From assembly GCA_034008185.1 (NCBI GenBank), contig CM067081.1, positions 21,575,821 to 21,639,820 of the forward strand: 64,000 bases of DNA. Direction: 5' to 3'. A program made the translations under genes and the position numbers. Origin of the DNA: Gorsachius magnificus (taxonomy: Eukaryota; Chordata; Aves; Pelecaniformes; Ardeidae). The notes beneath the pieces were generated by a model. That model was not told the DNA's origin, did not search any database, and saw nothing but the letters and a program-made list of their open reading frames with translations. Of the stretch, positions 24,301 to 37,449 are shown piece after piece (position 1 is the first letter of the stretch; every line of letters starts with the position of its first letter).

Positions 24301-27300
24301 CTGTTGCTGTGAAATGATGAATTTCAATCCAATATGTCGTAGAAAGGTTACCCATGATGGAAGGAATGCAGCTTGATTTTTTGGTTTTGTAAGTTGCTCT
24401 AGTTTCTTAAAAAAGTCTTGAGGTATGAAGAATTTTTCAGGAAGCATAACTTCAAAGACTTTGACAGTCCTGTCATAAAAATACTTTGCAGGTTTTAATC
24501 TATTGCTTGCATCATGAATGATCAAAATGCTTTCAAGCTTTTCAAACAGCTGTTCTTTAATTTCTGAAGTTTCTTCAATGCTAGTTAGCCTATTCTTTAA
24601 GTAGATCAAGTGTTCTAATTTTGCATCATAAGACAGACTTTCAATTTTTGGCAAAAGATGTTTCAAGTACACTTCAAGATCATCCACAGAGACACAGCCA
24701 AGCACAGTATACAAATCTTTCAAATGAACCTTCTCTTCAAGAAAAGCTGACGAAGTCGACTGTGTCCATCTGTCTACTTCTACTGACGGGATGCTTTTCG
24801 TGAGGACATAACACGTCCCATATTTTGAAATGCTGATATATCGGCCACTGATCGATTTATAACATGGAAGAGACTTTAAAATTTTAATGTCATCCTGAGA
24901 TGTCAAATGACATAAATTGCAATTGAAGTACATTAAGAGAGCCTCAAAGTCACTTTCTGCTAGCTTTTCAGTCCTAAAAGTTGATGTCTGTACCATATAT
25001 TGTATGGCTTTCAGAATACTTGAAGGATTATCTATATTTGCTGTACATCCTGACAACAAAGGCACTAAAGCACTGTCTTTGGAGCAAATTTTGTTCAATG
25101 CCAGCTGAATACAGCCTGTTTTCATTAAAGCATGAAAGACTTTATCGCTCTGAGCATTTGGAAAAACAGCTATATGCATAATGCTGAGGGGCAGCAAAAC
25201 ATCACACTCTGGCACAACAAGATGATTAGCTGAGACAGTAAACCTTACACCTGGGAGCAAAGTCCAGTCCTTCAAAGTTTCAACAACATCATCAAATTTT
25301 GCTTGCGTATCGTCTTGCTCCTCCTTAATATTTATAGACTCGGTAATAAAATGCCAGGCATTTTTAAGCCAAGACTCACTTGCAAAGTTTTCCTTCCATT
25401 TCATACAATTTCTAGTTTTATATTCTCTAGGCAACACAGATGATAACAATTCAGCAAAACTTGTGATATCAAAGACTTTTGCTACTTCACTGCTAAGTAA
25501 AATATTGTTGTATCTCAAATACAATGTGTTCATGAAGAGATCCTTGCGAGATGGAATCAGTTCATGGTAAGTTGTTAAGAATTTTGGTCGCTTTGAATCA
25601 AAAATTTGCAAAACATTGTCAAGAGTAATAAGGAGTGGTAAGCCCTCAATTTGGATTTCATTTTCTTCTGCATCTTTAAAACAATAGTCAACCAGAAGCT
25701 TGAGACTATGGAAGAGTTTCAAATTTGTCTGCTGAAGACGACAGGGTAACTTTCCAATGTGGCAATTAGAGTCTGGAGAAGAAAATGTCATCAGAAATAA
25801 TCGGACATCAGCAGGGGTCACGTAGGTGACAGGAATATCTGCATCTACCAAACAGTGGTAAAGATTTGCAGTTTCATCACAGTTATACACCAAATTAAAT
25901 CCAATTTCTAAGAGTAAATGCTTGAGTCTGTAAACATTTTCAGCCACCGTCTTCCGAGTTGTGATGTTGTATTCTGTATTCTTGAGATGTTGCAATTCAT
26001 CTTGTAGTAAATTGTCAAAGAATGGCCTGCCTTTGTTCACAGTAGACATGTTAACCCATGTGATGATAACAGCAGAATGCAAATCAGAACCATCAATATT
26101 TGGAGCTCGCATAACAGGTAAAAGACGCTTCAAATCTTCATAAATGCAACTGTAAACTGCTTTCACTAAACAGTACCAATCTGGCTGAATATCAAGTCTA
26201 TTAACTGGAAAAAAGGATAAAAATTTTTTTAAAGTGTCTTTCACAACATGAATGGGTGTGTTTTGCAGCACTGACACTGTAGGATCGGTGCCTGGAAAAT
26301 ACCGTTTCTTCAGCTGAATCAGCAGTTCAACATAGGCTGGTGCTATCAGCGCTGTCATTAAGCTACTATTCCAGTCACTTCTTACTCCAACACCATTATC
26401 ATCACGCCATAGATTTCTTCTTGCAGAATCCAGAGCAAAGTGCCCATTCACATGAAAAGGTAATCCAGTTTCCAAAGATAATGGTAAGAAACAGAATGCT
26501 CTGTGGGGTTTTTTATAATTATGAGTAATGCAAGCTGCTACCCCACCACGTGGAAAGAGAGTAATGTCCTCGTTTTTGTGGGCTGAAACCACACTTTTGG
26601 ATACCTTCTCCATAGCAGAAAAGCCTGACCTGTTACAGATTAACCAAGTTGTGAGATTTCCTTCAGAATCTTCAGTATCCATTGTGTAAGTAATTTGTTG
26701 CACAGGTATTTCACTTAGCTGCTTTTTTTTAGTTACACTGTCAATTACAGATGCATGAAATTGTTTTCGTTTCAGCCTGTCTCCATCAGTAATTTTGCCT
26801 TGTACAGTTTTTTTGTTCATTTTTTAATCTGTACAACACATTCAGTGCTCCTGTTGTTTTTTCTATCTCACAAATAGAAATTTTTTCCATATGATTCAAG
26901 AACATTAAGAGTTCTGCTCCATCTGTACGCAGCTTATCTAAAAGATTTTGGACCATTCTATCTGAGCACGGAACTGAAGAAATTTCTGATACTTTCGCCA
27001 TTTCTCCATTTCGAAGAGGAAACCTAAACATTGTGCAATTATCCAGTTTGAAGTGATTTCCTAAGTAGAGGTCTAGTACGTCTGAGAACTGGGTTCTGAA
27101 ATCTGCATCTAAATCTCTAAACATGCGGCCAGGACTTGTTGATGTTGAACCTGGTGCATATCTAGCATGAGGATCAAAAATACAAAGTATATCATTGCCA
27201 GATATGAAAGAAGGGCAATCAGTAATGTGATAAACAGAATTGAAACCTATACCATATTGTCCTGTTTTACAGGGATTTCCTACTTTTGTACCTTTTCCAA

Positions 27301-30300
27301 GGTTCTGAATCCCTCGAATATCATCTTCTGTAAAAGGCTGATTGTTGTAAACACACAGTGCTGGTCCTTGAAGTGGTGCCCACTTCTCATCGAATATTCT
27401 GTCAGCTGGATGCTGTCTAGGATCAAACACAAAACAGACCTCTGTAGCTTTTGCATCATCTGCATTCTGAAGGAGCTCTTTCAGCATTTCTTTTTCTGAA
27501 GGGTAGGCATTAAGAATGCTTTTAATTCTGCTTGTCAATTTTTCTTTCTGGCCAAATTCTGTTCCAAGGGTAGTAAAACAGATATTGGATGCATATCTTT
27601 CTAAAGCTTTATGGCGTTTTGGTATTGCTCCAAGCTTTACTGCAACTTCTCTTGGAATATCACCATGACAATATTTAACAGTTGTGTCTTTCACTTTAAT
27701 CCACGGACAGTCATTGTAACACAAAGATTTTGCAGGCAGAAGTGCAAAACGAGTGTCAGGTAACAAAATCTCACCATATTTTTTCTCACAAAATTCCTGC
27801 TTCTTCTCTCTAATGAGGCCCCATATTCCTTCGCTAATTATTCTTCTGCAAAGCTGAAAGTTGTCTTCTGTTAGTTGTTTGGTCCCTCTTTCCTGATTTA
27901 TCAATTCCAGAACTACAGCAAAATCTTCAACTGTAAAAGCCTGTCTTACACCCACACTTTCAAATAGCTCACGAAAACTATTTTTGTATTTATTAGGCAA
28001 CTGATAGAGATAGGGTGCTGCTTCAAAATTCAAATGAAAAGACACTTTTGTTGGATCAACATACACGTTCTCAACCAGAATAAAACTACAGTTTGTCAGT
28101 TGTTCGACTATCATAGCTTTTGTTGATTCATTCTGTAACATTGCTTCATGCAGGTATTTGTAACAAGCATTAGTGATATTTTCTTGATATAACGTGATTC
28201 CATCAAATGACTTTGCAACTTCTTCTAACTGATTTATGACCAAATCAACAGCTGGTTTCTTCAGTAAACCCAAAAATTCTTTGACAGCTAATGACAAAGC
28301 ACCACAACCTTTAAAGGAGTGGGAATTTTCATTAAGAATTGGTTGTATTAGGCAAACTATATCTTGATGATCAGCAGTGAAAAGATCAGTTGCTGAAAAC
28401 ATTGCTTCAGGCTGAAAATCACTGCCTTTCCAGTGCAGTGAGAAGCCTGCTGGTTTGCTAAGGAAAGGAAGGAAAGGGATAGTTTGACATTTTGCAGCAA
28501 GTTCTTTAGCTCTAGGGTCCCTAGATTTTAGTTTTTCATCAATAAGACTCAAAATAATACTGCTTCTGAGACAAGCTGCAGCATGATCAATCTTGTTAAT
28601 TTCAGCTACTGACTCTGCACGTTCTATTAGATCTTCCCATAAAACATCGTCTTTAGCCATTCCCAACTGAACAAGTTTAACCAAAATAACTGGGTTAAGA
28701 TAATCCTGAGTGGTGCCATAAGGAAATCTTCCATCTTCAGCATCATACAACTTTGCAACTCTTCCTTCAGGATGGATCAGTCTTGATGGTGTAACTAATG
28801 GATGTCCATCCAATGAACAGGGAACACATGGAGTAACACGAAGAATTCCTGAGAACTCCTCAACTTTTTCATTGAGAACATAACGCATCAATGGATCACG
28901 CAGCTCTGCATCGATCTCCTGAACGTTAGGGAAAAACACCTCAGAAAAGAATTGCTTCTCAGAGAAAGTGTTCTCCAATAATATGTATTTGCACCCTGCT
29001 TCTTCAAATCCTGTCTTTACCCAGGAAGGGAGATCTACAGCACACAGATTTTTGGAACCAGTTTTTTTAAGGTACTTCAGAAAGATCTTAAAGGCTGATG
29101 GTCCAACATCTGGTCGTTTGAGTATGGAGTCATCTAGAAACCTTACATTCTTCATGGAAACCCAAGAGAAACCATCAGAAAACACTTTGATCCCTTCTTT
29201 GCTTTTCATATGAGCTATGTCTTCATAAAACCCTTGACAAATAACAGAAAAATCATCGTGAACTGAATCAGGATCTGGCCACACTGCACAGTAACTGTAG
29301 TCAACTAGCTCACCATTGATTGCCATGTCACGTAGAACACAAAGTGCTTCTATGTAGGCTTTTACAATAACATGCCTCATGAATACTGTATTCCATCTTC
29401 CTTTTGTGTCTGTTTTCCAGATCTCTTTCCGATTTGAAGTAACTGCAAAGCAGCCATTTATATGAAGAGGTAAGCCTGTTTTTATTCGTAGAGGTAAATA
29501 GCAGAATACTTCGCCCATGTTATTGCAATTAGGTTTCACAATCCACTTTTGATCCTGGGTTTCAGACAGCAACACTCCTACTCCACCACAGGGAACAAGA
29601 CCTAGTCTTCGTCCACTTTCATGTAATGAAAATTTTAAAGCATCTCCAGTGTCCATGCAAGAACATATAAGCCATGTTGTTGAATCTACTGTTTTCTGCG
29701 GCAATTCATCAGCTGATCTTTTTATCTGTCCTGATTTAGCCATTTCAAAGAAAGAAGTTGGATCATCTTCCGTACCTCTGAAAAGTGGAGATTGTAAATC
29801 AGCAATCCGCCTAAATACATGGTGAAATTCTTCTACTACTATCTGTAAGATACATGAGGACTTTGGTGTTTCAGTGGGAAGCTTTTTATTACTGCTGCTG
29901 CAGACCTTCATGAGTTTAGCTGCTTCCTTTAAAACACTTACATTTGGTGCAGTCAAGGCTTTGGAAGAACACAGGGTTTTTTTGATAGTGATGACATCTT
30001 GTGCCACCCCAGGATCATCTGCCTCAATTTTCAAGTATTTCAAAACCATTGAATTTACACTCTGAGCAAATATTATCAGTCTATGACCACAAATGCTGAA
30101 TTCATCCACAAGAGAGTATATGTCTGCTGTATTGTAACATGCACTGCTGACTTCACTCACTTTAGCTTCCTGCTGAGTTCTAAAGGACAGCCTGAAAAGC
30201 GTTCCTTTGTAGCTGTAAGGAGATTCCACAGTCAGTGGTAGCTGGCAACCAAAAACTCCTATAAATGGCTTAAACTGATTGGGAAATTTTCGCAGCCTCT

Positions 30301-32940
30301 TCTGTTGTTTACTCCAGTTGATTTTGATCCCAGGGTTGGATTTATCTCTAATATGCTTACTGATATGGTTAACATTTGGATCAAACATAATCATGAACTC
30401 CCGGCTCAAAATAATAGGAACATCAGTGATATGATAAACAGAATTGAATCCCAGTCCAAATTTTCCTACTTTGTCAACTTCACTCCTTTTTAAAGACTCT
30501 CCTAATCGAGTTATATTTAGGAAATCTGAGTCAGAAAATTCAGAATTATTGAATGACCACAAAGCTGGACCATGACATGCTGCCATTCCTGGATCCAGAA
30601 GATTCTCTCTTATATCCATATTTCTTCTCATGTCAATCAGGAAATTACATTCTGTTGCATTAGCATCATCAGCATTTTGAAGAAGCTCCTTAAAGATATC
30701 TGAAATGGAAGGGTATTCTTCCAGAATATTTTTAATTCTTACAGTCAGAGGCTCTCTTTGCCCAGATTGCTCAAATCCCATATTTTCTGGATTAATCAAT
30801 CTTGTGCTAAGGCATGGGACATTTAACCACTCCGCAGTTTTCATTGGTATGTCTTCATGCACCAAAATTATTGGTTCAACAGAATCTTCAATCAAATCAT
30901 TTAAGTCATCAACTTTGATATCACAATAACAGCACTCATGAATTGGCCTCATCGCAAGTTTATAAGGAAGTTTCCCACTGTATAGTGGCATGGGTGTATG
31001 CAGACTTGCAGGAATCTGATTGCTGTACAGCCATCTTATAATGCTCAACATAATGTGAAGATTTTGTTTACTCTCTTGTTCTGAGAGCGACTGCTCACTT
31101 TTTAGATATATTTTCTGAATTACCATAGAAACATGGTCTGGTGTTAACTGCTCAATTGAACCACAACATTTAAACAACTGGTGAAACTTCGCCATAGTTT
31201 TTGGCACATAATGTAGATAAGGCTGGAGATCAAGATCAGGTACTGACTTTATTACTGCTTGCGTGAGGGAACAAAACGTTTTACCTGTCCAAACCCAGGG
31301 AAATTTCAGGGCTTTAAAAGCTTCTTTGCCTTCTTCTAGATGATCATGCATAAATCCATAAATCTCAAGCAAGATATGCTGAAATTGATAATAGTCCTCA
31401 TCACTGAAGGTTTTAGAGCTGTGCCAATCAACCACCACCTTGAAATGCTTTAAGACTGCTTTTATGCTGGGCTTGGTGGGGATGCCAAGTGCTTTTTCTA
31501 TATCCAACAGCACATTTTCCACAAGAGGAACTGAGGAACCAACTAAAATTGCATGAGATATATCACACATTTCTGGTGGATAACACAGATTACAGTGATC
31601 TCCTTTCCAAACTAAGGATCCTGGATAATTTGGAGGTCTTTCCTTACATGCGGGAATCCATTTTATTTTTTTCAGCGCAGCTTTTGTTTCAGCTGAGTGA
31701 AGCAATGTATGGTTTTTGTTCAAAATCATCAAGAGAGTTCTAGCTTTTCTTAACAGTAAATCATGATTGGTGTTCGAGTTAGCATGCAAACTTTCAATTT
31801 TATTTGCCACTCTCATAATATCACTTTCCTCAAGATTGGCCTCATTTTTTAAGCCTATTTGTCTCAGAGAATGAAGAATATCTGAAGATGTAAAAATAGC
31901 AGGGGGGAAGCAAATTTCCTCCTCAGCATAAAACAAATTTTGTAGAAGTTCTACCTCAGGATCAAAAAGCTCATTTGCTGATGTTACCTTTTCCTGTGAA
32001 ATCTTAATAAACTTTAGTGATGTTAGCCAATCTATTACATCTGTATTCTCATTTTTCAGAAAAGTCAGATTTTCAAGAACCCATTGCATTATCTGTGTTG
32101 TTTCATCATATGAATAAAAATCACTTCTAATGTCTTGTATAACAAACTTCAAGCAATCTGTGCTCTTTAGCTGTTCTATTTTCAGCAAGTTAGATAAGCG
32201 AATAGTAGCTTCATCACTGCTGTCAATTATTGGAATAGAAAATCTTAGACCAGGAGGAATTTTGGCAGTGTGGTGTAATACCTTACTGCCTTTTAGCCCA
32301 GTAAAAACAGGGACACTTTCATCAGATGATTTTTCAATTTTTTTAAATATTAGCAATTCCTGAATAATTCTTCTCTCTTTTTCATTTGCGTCAGTTAAAC
32401 TAGCTAAGAATGCCCTAAGAGCATCTTTATGTGTTGATGGGAATGATGCAACCTGACTGCATAGTTTCTGTAAGGACATTTTTTCCATTATTTGTAAAAC
32501 AGCACTTGGTAATGGTGGATGCACATATTTTTTTATAAGTGGATGTTGGATAGAAGTATCCAGCTTCTTAAGTACAACTCCACCAACTTTCTGAATAATA
32601 TCAGCTAAGTATTCCGGGAGCTGAGTCTCAGATTCATCTTCCAGAATGATAGGTGATGGATTCCTAAATCTAACCAGTTCCACTGATGTTTGGTTCTCCT
32701 CCAGCGGTGTCTTGGGGATAAGCGGCATGTCATCAAACACGCTCAAGTCATCAGAAAAATGTATATATAGGTTCTTCCAGACCACCTTAAGCCAGGAAAC
32801 TGATGGGTGATTTTTGTCTTCCAAACCTGGATACCATTGTACCACCATGTCTCTGCCAGGCCACACGCTGTTCATAACTTCTTTAATGAGCCGGGCAAAT
32901 CTTTCTGGGTTCAAAAGCTGCAGCTGAGTGCATGGCCTTC
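21358..32940 (-). CDS. SACS: SACS exon 9, giant terminal exon (sacsin residues 721-4580)
   Basis: An 11583 bp exon opening after the acceptor TATAATTTCAG (32941) with RPCTQLQL, then [12 protein letters not shown]; the stop TAA is at 21358. SIRPT2 begins with [13 protein letters not shown] (residue 1472, 30688) and [19 protein letters not shown]3 has [13 protein letters not shown] (residue 2542, 27478) and [14 protein letters not shown]. These are the HSP90/GHKL-type nucleotide-binding motifs. The DnaJ domain holds an intact HPD (22086-22078, residues 4339-4341), so Hsp70 stimulation is plausible. The C-terminal 136 residues (21361-21768, from [20 protein letters not shown]) form the HEPN domain. 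The linker before DnaJ is Ser/Thr/Pro-rich ([14 protein letters not shown]). A one-base surplus at 26797-26833 splits the exon into two open frames of 2042 and 1820 codons. Both halves are highly conserved, so this is not an old pseudogene. Confidence 0.96.
26797..26833 (-). other. SACS: One-base frameshift (surplus base) in the SACS giant exon
   Basis: Upstream frame: homology continues through TGALNVLY (Tyr codon at 26833-26831), then reads [14 protein letters not shown] and stops at TGA 26788-26786. The downstream frame picks up homology at [13 protein letters not shown] (Gly codon at 26799-26797) and is offset by +1. Two homopolymers lie between: six A (26825-26820 on the - strand) and seven A (26814-26808). 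Loss of one A from either would join the frames. The hexamer TGTACA occurs on both sides of this A-rich stretch. It could be a consensus or assembly error in a homopolymer, or a real allele. Sacsin from mammals, as I recall it, has a shorter linker here. Confidence 0.93.
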
Positions 32941-35900
32941 CTGAAATTATAGCAAAATGGGAAAGGCATGAAAATCACAGAGCAGAAATATAAAAATAAA
33001 TTTAAAAAAAGAAATCTAACATGTGCCCTGTCTTTTCATTTTGTGGAAAAAATTGTTTGTTAAATAGAACTGCAGACACCAGCTCCCCTTTTAGGGGGAG
33101 CTTTTAGGAGTTAATTAGAAGTGAATACATTCCATATTAGTATAAAAATAAAAACAAATTGAAAATTATCAATATGTTATCACATTTGTTAGTTTGACAC
33201 AAGAGTTCTCAGGCATACATAGCAACTATGGATTTACAATCAAAATAGAAGCTTCAAGTGTATTTTTTTGTTTGGTTGAGTCTTTACACTAATTATTTGG
33301 CTAGCAGTAAATAAGAATCTAATCCATTATTTGTTTGTCTCTAATTGCAAAGATTCAGGCAGATTTTAAAGATTATTTATTAGATATAGCAAAGAGCAGC
33401 TCAGGGGCAGATGCTCATACACTAAAACTGACAATCACCAAAACTCAGCTGTGCAAGGAGTGCTGAAACTAAGTTTAGATGTATATGGTTTTATTCTTAT
33501 TATCAAAGCCCTCACTAAAACAAATATATGTTAACACTCATGTCTTAATTATCATTAAGACAGCTTATACTTAAAAATTACAGAATGTAAGGGTAAGAAA
33601 AGAGTACAGAATATATAAATAACACTGCAATTTCCAATGACATCAAAGACAACAACAGAAATGGAAGCAAGGCATCTACTTGAATTTCATATTTTTCCTC
33701 CATCTAGGTAGCACTGCCATTTCCTTAAAAGCAACAGTCCAATTAAAGATATTATCTACTGTCCCTGCTCTACTGGAAATCGGTAGTAAGAAGACATCCT
33801 TCAGAAAACATTTTTTTCCTTTAACTTCATGCTTACAGACCTATGCATTCTGTCAGTTCTGTTGAACAGAAAACACAGTAAACATAGCAGCCTTGTGAAA
33901 GTGAGAAATACTTGCAGCAGTGGGCCTGCAAGGTAAGAATCTACTTAAAAGCTAAGCTTAAATCCCATTATTTGAGCACAAATCCTTAGGAATCCCGTTT
34001 TAAAATCTATACATGTAATCTTAAAATACTGGAAATCTTCCTGCACAGGAATTTTTTGAAAAAATATATAAATACACCAATGAAAATATTGATCATTGCT
34101 GTGTAACATAACTACAAAGTTTCCTTCATCAATATGCACTTCCCCTCAACTGTGTTTAAAACTCTTTTCATAATTATCTTTGGTAGCTATCTTTCGGCAG
34201 CTCTATTTGACAAGTTTTGTTTACTTGAAAGCTGGGGTAATGAGAATAGCTATTCATCAAATTCACACAAATATCAAGCTTCAATTCAAACCAGCACATC
34301 TTCAGTTAATAACCATACCTGAAAATCCCCAGAGAAGCTGTTGGGCTAGAATATAATCAAATCCATTTTTAGAAATTAGCTTGTGAGTTGCACATTAACA
34401 CTCTAAATATAGAAACAGTTATTAACTAGAAAAATTCAGTACACATTTTAGGAGAGACAAAATAAGATCTGGTTATCTTTGTACAACACAAGAAAAAAAA
34501 TGCATCCCATTTTCTCAAAGAAATAATACAAGAAGGTTTCTATTTCTGCAACTGTATCAGGATTCTCTCTGATATAATCTCTAGAGCTATATAAGTAAAA
34601 CTCTTGACAATTAAGGTTTTAAAACCTGCCAAAAAACCCTCTAATACTTCTTATTTATTATAACATACAACTTTTATGGTACTGCAGTTGTACTTCACAA
34701 TTATGCAAAATCTTAGAATGAAGAATAACTTAGGAGGAGGTAGAATGAAGAGAAAAGCAGACACTACAATCTTGCAAAGGATTATCTAAAAGTCCTTAGG
34801 CATTTCTAGAAGATTCTAGAAGAATTATACTTGTCATATTCATTTACAAAAATATGTTCTTCTAATCAGTAAGAGGCATACTACCAACCAAGAACAAGTC
34901 ACTAGAAAAATGTCTTTCAAAGAAACTGCCAGAGGAAGAAGAGAGACAGAACCAAGACCTTAAATGTGACCAGAAGTCTTCCCGGGACCTAAAAAGCCCA
35001 GACAGAGTTTGCTGCAACTCAGAGACCAAGCCTGAAAGCGAAGGAATGTCCTATAAGAACTCAGTATGGGATTGCTTTATGAATATATAGGTTTTTTTCA
35101 TTTTAGTCACCGCTGCTTTTTCTGTTTAAGATGTAGTCGAGCATACAGTCTGTCAAACTTGTATTTTGTTTTGCTTGGTTTGCTCTGTTTTGGGTTTGTT
35201 TTGGTTTGTTTTTAATTTAAGCATGGTTTTGGACTGCTTTGTGACTTGGAGAAAATTGTCTAGGACAATGCATCTCTAAAGTCAATTTAAGGTATCATCA
35301 CAAGGAACTGGCAATTGTCAAAGCTAATATTCCTGTCTTCCATACAATTTTTCATCCATCTAATCTCACTATGGCTGTCTTGATCTGTATATATGTTCTT
35401 TTAAAGTCCCAGCAATTACTACTACAGTAAACAGTGGTTCTTTATGGTTCTATCCCAGATTAAGAATAAGCACCGTCTGGATAGAAAATTTAAAGTAGTC
35501 ACTACTTTCAACAGTTTATAGTCTGTATTAAAACAAAACAAAAAATTAAAAACAGTACTGGGGGAAATTAACAGTAAAAAAATTAGCATATTCTTCTGCA
35601 ACAATAGACACAACACTTATGCCCATAAGGCTTTGACAAATCTACTTTTTAGAACAGTTTTGCTTTATAGTAGTTTCAGCCTTGCTGTTCTTCATATTCA
35701 ATTAAAGTCCCAGCACTGATTTCATATCTTCTACACAATTTATATTATTTTAAATATTTACACTCTTTGTGCAGTAAGTCACTCCAAATTCTTTCAATCT
35801 TTTCATAGATGCTTTGCCATACTTTAAAATATCATCTTAGCCTCAGATTTATCTTACTTTTCTATTATTTTTTATAATGAAGCAATGATGAAACCATGGA

Positions 35901-36744
35901 GAAAGGTGTAGGTTTCCAACTGAACAGGAAGAATAATAAACCAAGAACACATAAAGGACTGAGGGGGAAAAAGGTCAGAACACAGACTGAGGAAATGGAG
36001 ACTGTGACTGAATGACTGAAGACATTGATATCAAAAAAAGCAAATCAAGGCAATGATTTACAGTATTCTATGTCTAGTTCTAATGTCTTCAGTCTAAAAA
36101 ATAATTCCAATAAACTAGCAATAACAAAAAAGAGACAGACAAGGATCTTTTTCTGAAAAGCACATTTTCTAGACATTGAAGAGTAAAATAGCTCACCACA
36201 TACTCCCACTATTTAAAAATAAGCTGAAGAGTGACTTGTTTGCAAATTACAATTACATGAAATTACTTCAAATTTACCAATCAAATGCATAATGAAATGC
36301 AGGGGTGCAAAGGTAAATATAGACAAACTGAGTAAAAAGAGTCCAAAAAATTTTAATCATGAAGGCAGTTAAACATAGAAGATCTTATCTACAGATGAAG
36401 CAAACTTCTTTGCCAAGCCTTTTGATCAAGGCTAGAAATATTTCAGTAGGTCCACATTGACACAACTATAAGCTCTGAATTAAGATACAGGGAACGCTTG
36501 ATGAAATTATATGTTCTACAGTATGCTTGAGGCCAGATGCTTAAGGTAGTTTCATCTGGTTTAAAAAAAAAAAAAACCAAACACGTTGATGTGATCACTT
36601 GCAATCATGAGATACGAGATGATCCACAATACCAAAACCATGACATAGCTCCTGCATATGCAGATACTACAAACACAAAATAGAATTCAGACGGTCTTAA
36701 GTAGAGAAATACTATTTGCATAAAAATACTGAACCTTGAATAAA

Positions 36745-37003
36745 TCACAGAATCATAGAATGTTTTGGGTTGGAAGGGACCCCTAGAGGTCCAGGCATGG
36801 GGCCTCCACCACCTCTCTGGGCAACCCGTTCCAGGGTTTTACCACCCTTATTGTAAAGAATTTCTTCCTTATATCCAGTCTAAATCTACCCTGTTTTAGT
36901 TTAAAGCCATTACCCCTTGTCCTGTCACAGCTGGCCCTACTAAAAAGATTTTCCCCATCTTTCCTATAGGCCCCCTTTAGGTGCTGAAAGGCCACAATCA
37001 GGT
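36745..37003 (-). mobile_element. CR1 LINE 3' fragment, first of an abutting pair
   Basis: TCACAGAATCATAGAATG then TTGGGTTGGAAGGGACC is the 3' end. The - strand encodes [24 protein letters not shown] residues typical of the CR1 ORF2 C-terminal tail. It stops abruptly at GCCACAATCAGGT, where a second CR1 3' end starts. Its orientation is the same as SACS. Confidence 0.92.
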
Positions 37004-37323
37004 ATCATAGAATCATAGAATCACCTCGGTTGGAAAAGACCTTTAAGATCATCGAGTCCAACCGTTAACCTAGCACTGCCATCCCACCACTAAACCATGT
37101 CCCTAAGCACCTCATCTATCCTTCTTTTAAAGACCTCCAGGGATGAGGACTCCACCACCTCCCTGGGCAGCCCATTCCAGAGCCTGACAACCCTCTCGGT
37201 GAAGAAGTTTTTCCTAATGTCTAGCCTAAACCTGCCCTGGCGCAGCCTTCTCTTCTCCAGGCTGAACAAGCCCAACTCCCTCAGCCTGTCCTCATAGGAG
37301 AGGTGCTCCAGCCCTTGGATCAT
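37004..37323 (-). mobile_element. CR1 LINE 3' fragment with internal deletion, second of the pair
   Basis: A different CR1 subfamily (CACCTCGGTTGGAAAAGACC, then GAGTCCAACCGTTAACCTAG) begins directly after the first copy. CCTGCCCTGGCGCAG is joined to CCTTCTCTTCTCCAGG, skipping roughly 140 bp present in the related copies at 42614 and 46222. The - strand encodes [23 protein letters not shown] residues. It ends near GCCCTTGGATCATTG. Confidence 0.92.
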
Positions 37324-37449
37324 TGCTTTACCAAGTTAATATCTATTATTTTATTGATAATTTCCATCCTTCTTCCCTTGCCTTTTCTTTTTTGTTCATT
37401 TATAATTTTTGTTTGTCATCTGTAATTCAAACTACATAGTATCTTAAAT

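Noticed and set aside
26786..26833. A AAA AAC slippery heptamer in frame at the end of the first SACS open frame, suggesting programmed -1 frameshifting
   Set aside because: A -1 slip leads to a frame reading CTG TAC AAG GCA, not the conserved downstream frame, which needs +1 (or -2). Programmed shifting is also not known in sacsin. A homopolymer base-count difference explains it more simply.
21358..32914. Two separate large genes on the - strand (2042 and 1820 codons)
   Set aside because: Both are parts of one sacsin exon. Homology is continuous across the break, and the upstream open frame has no ATG at its listed start (it begins at a TTG codon inside the exon).
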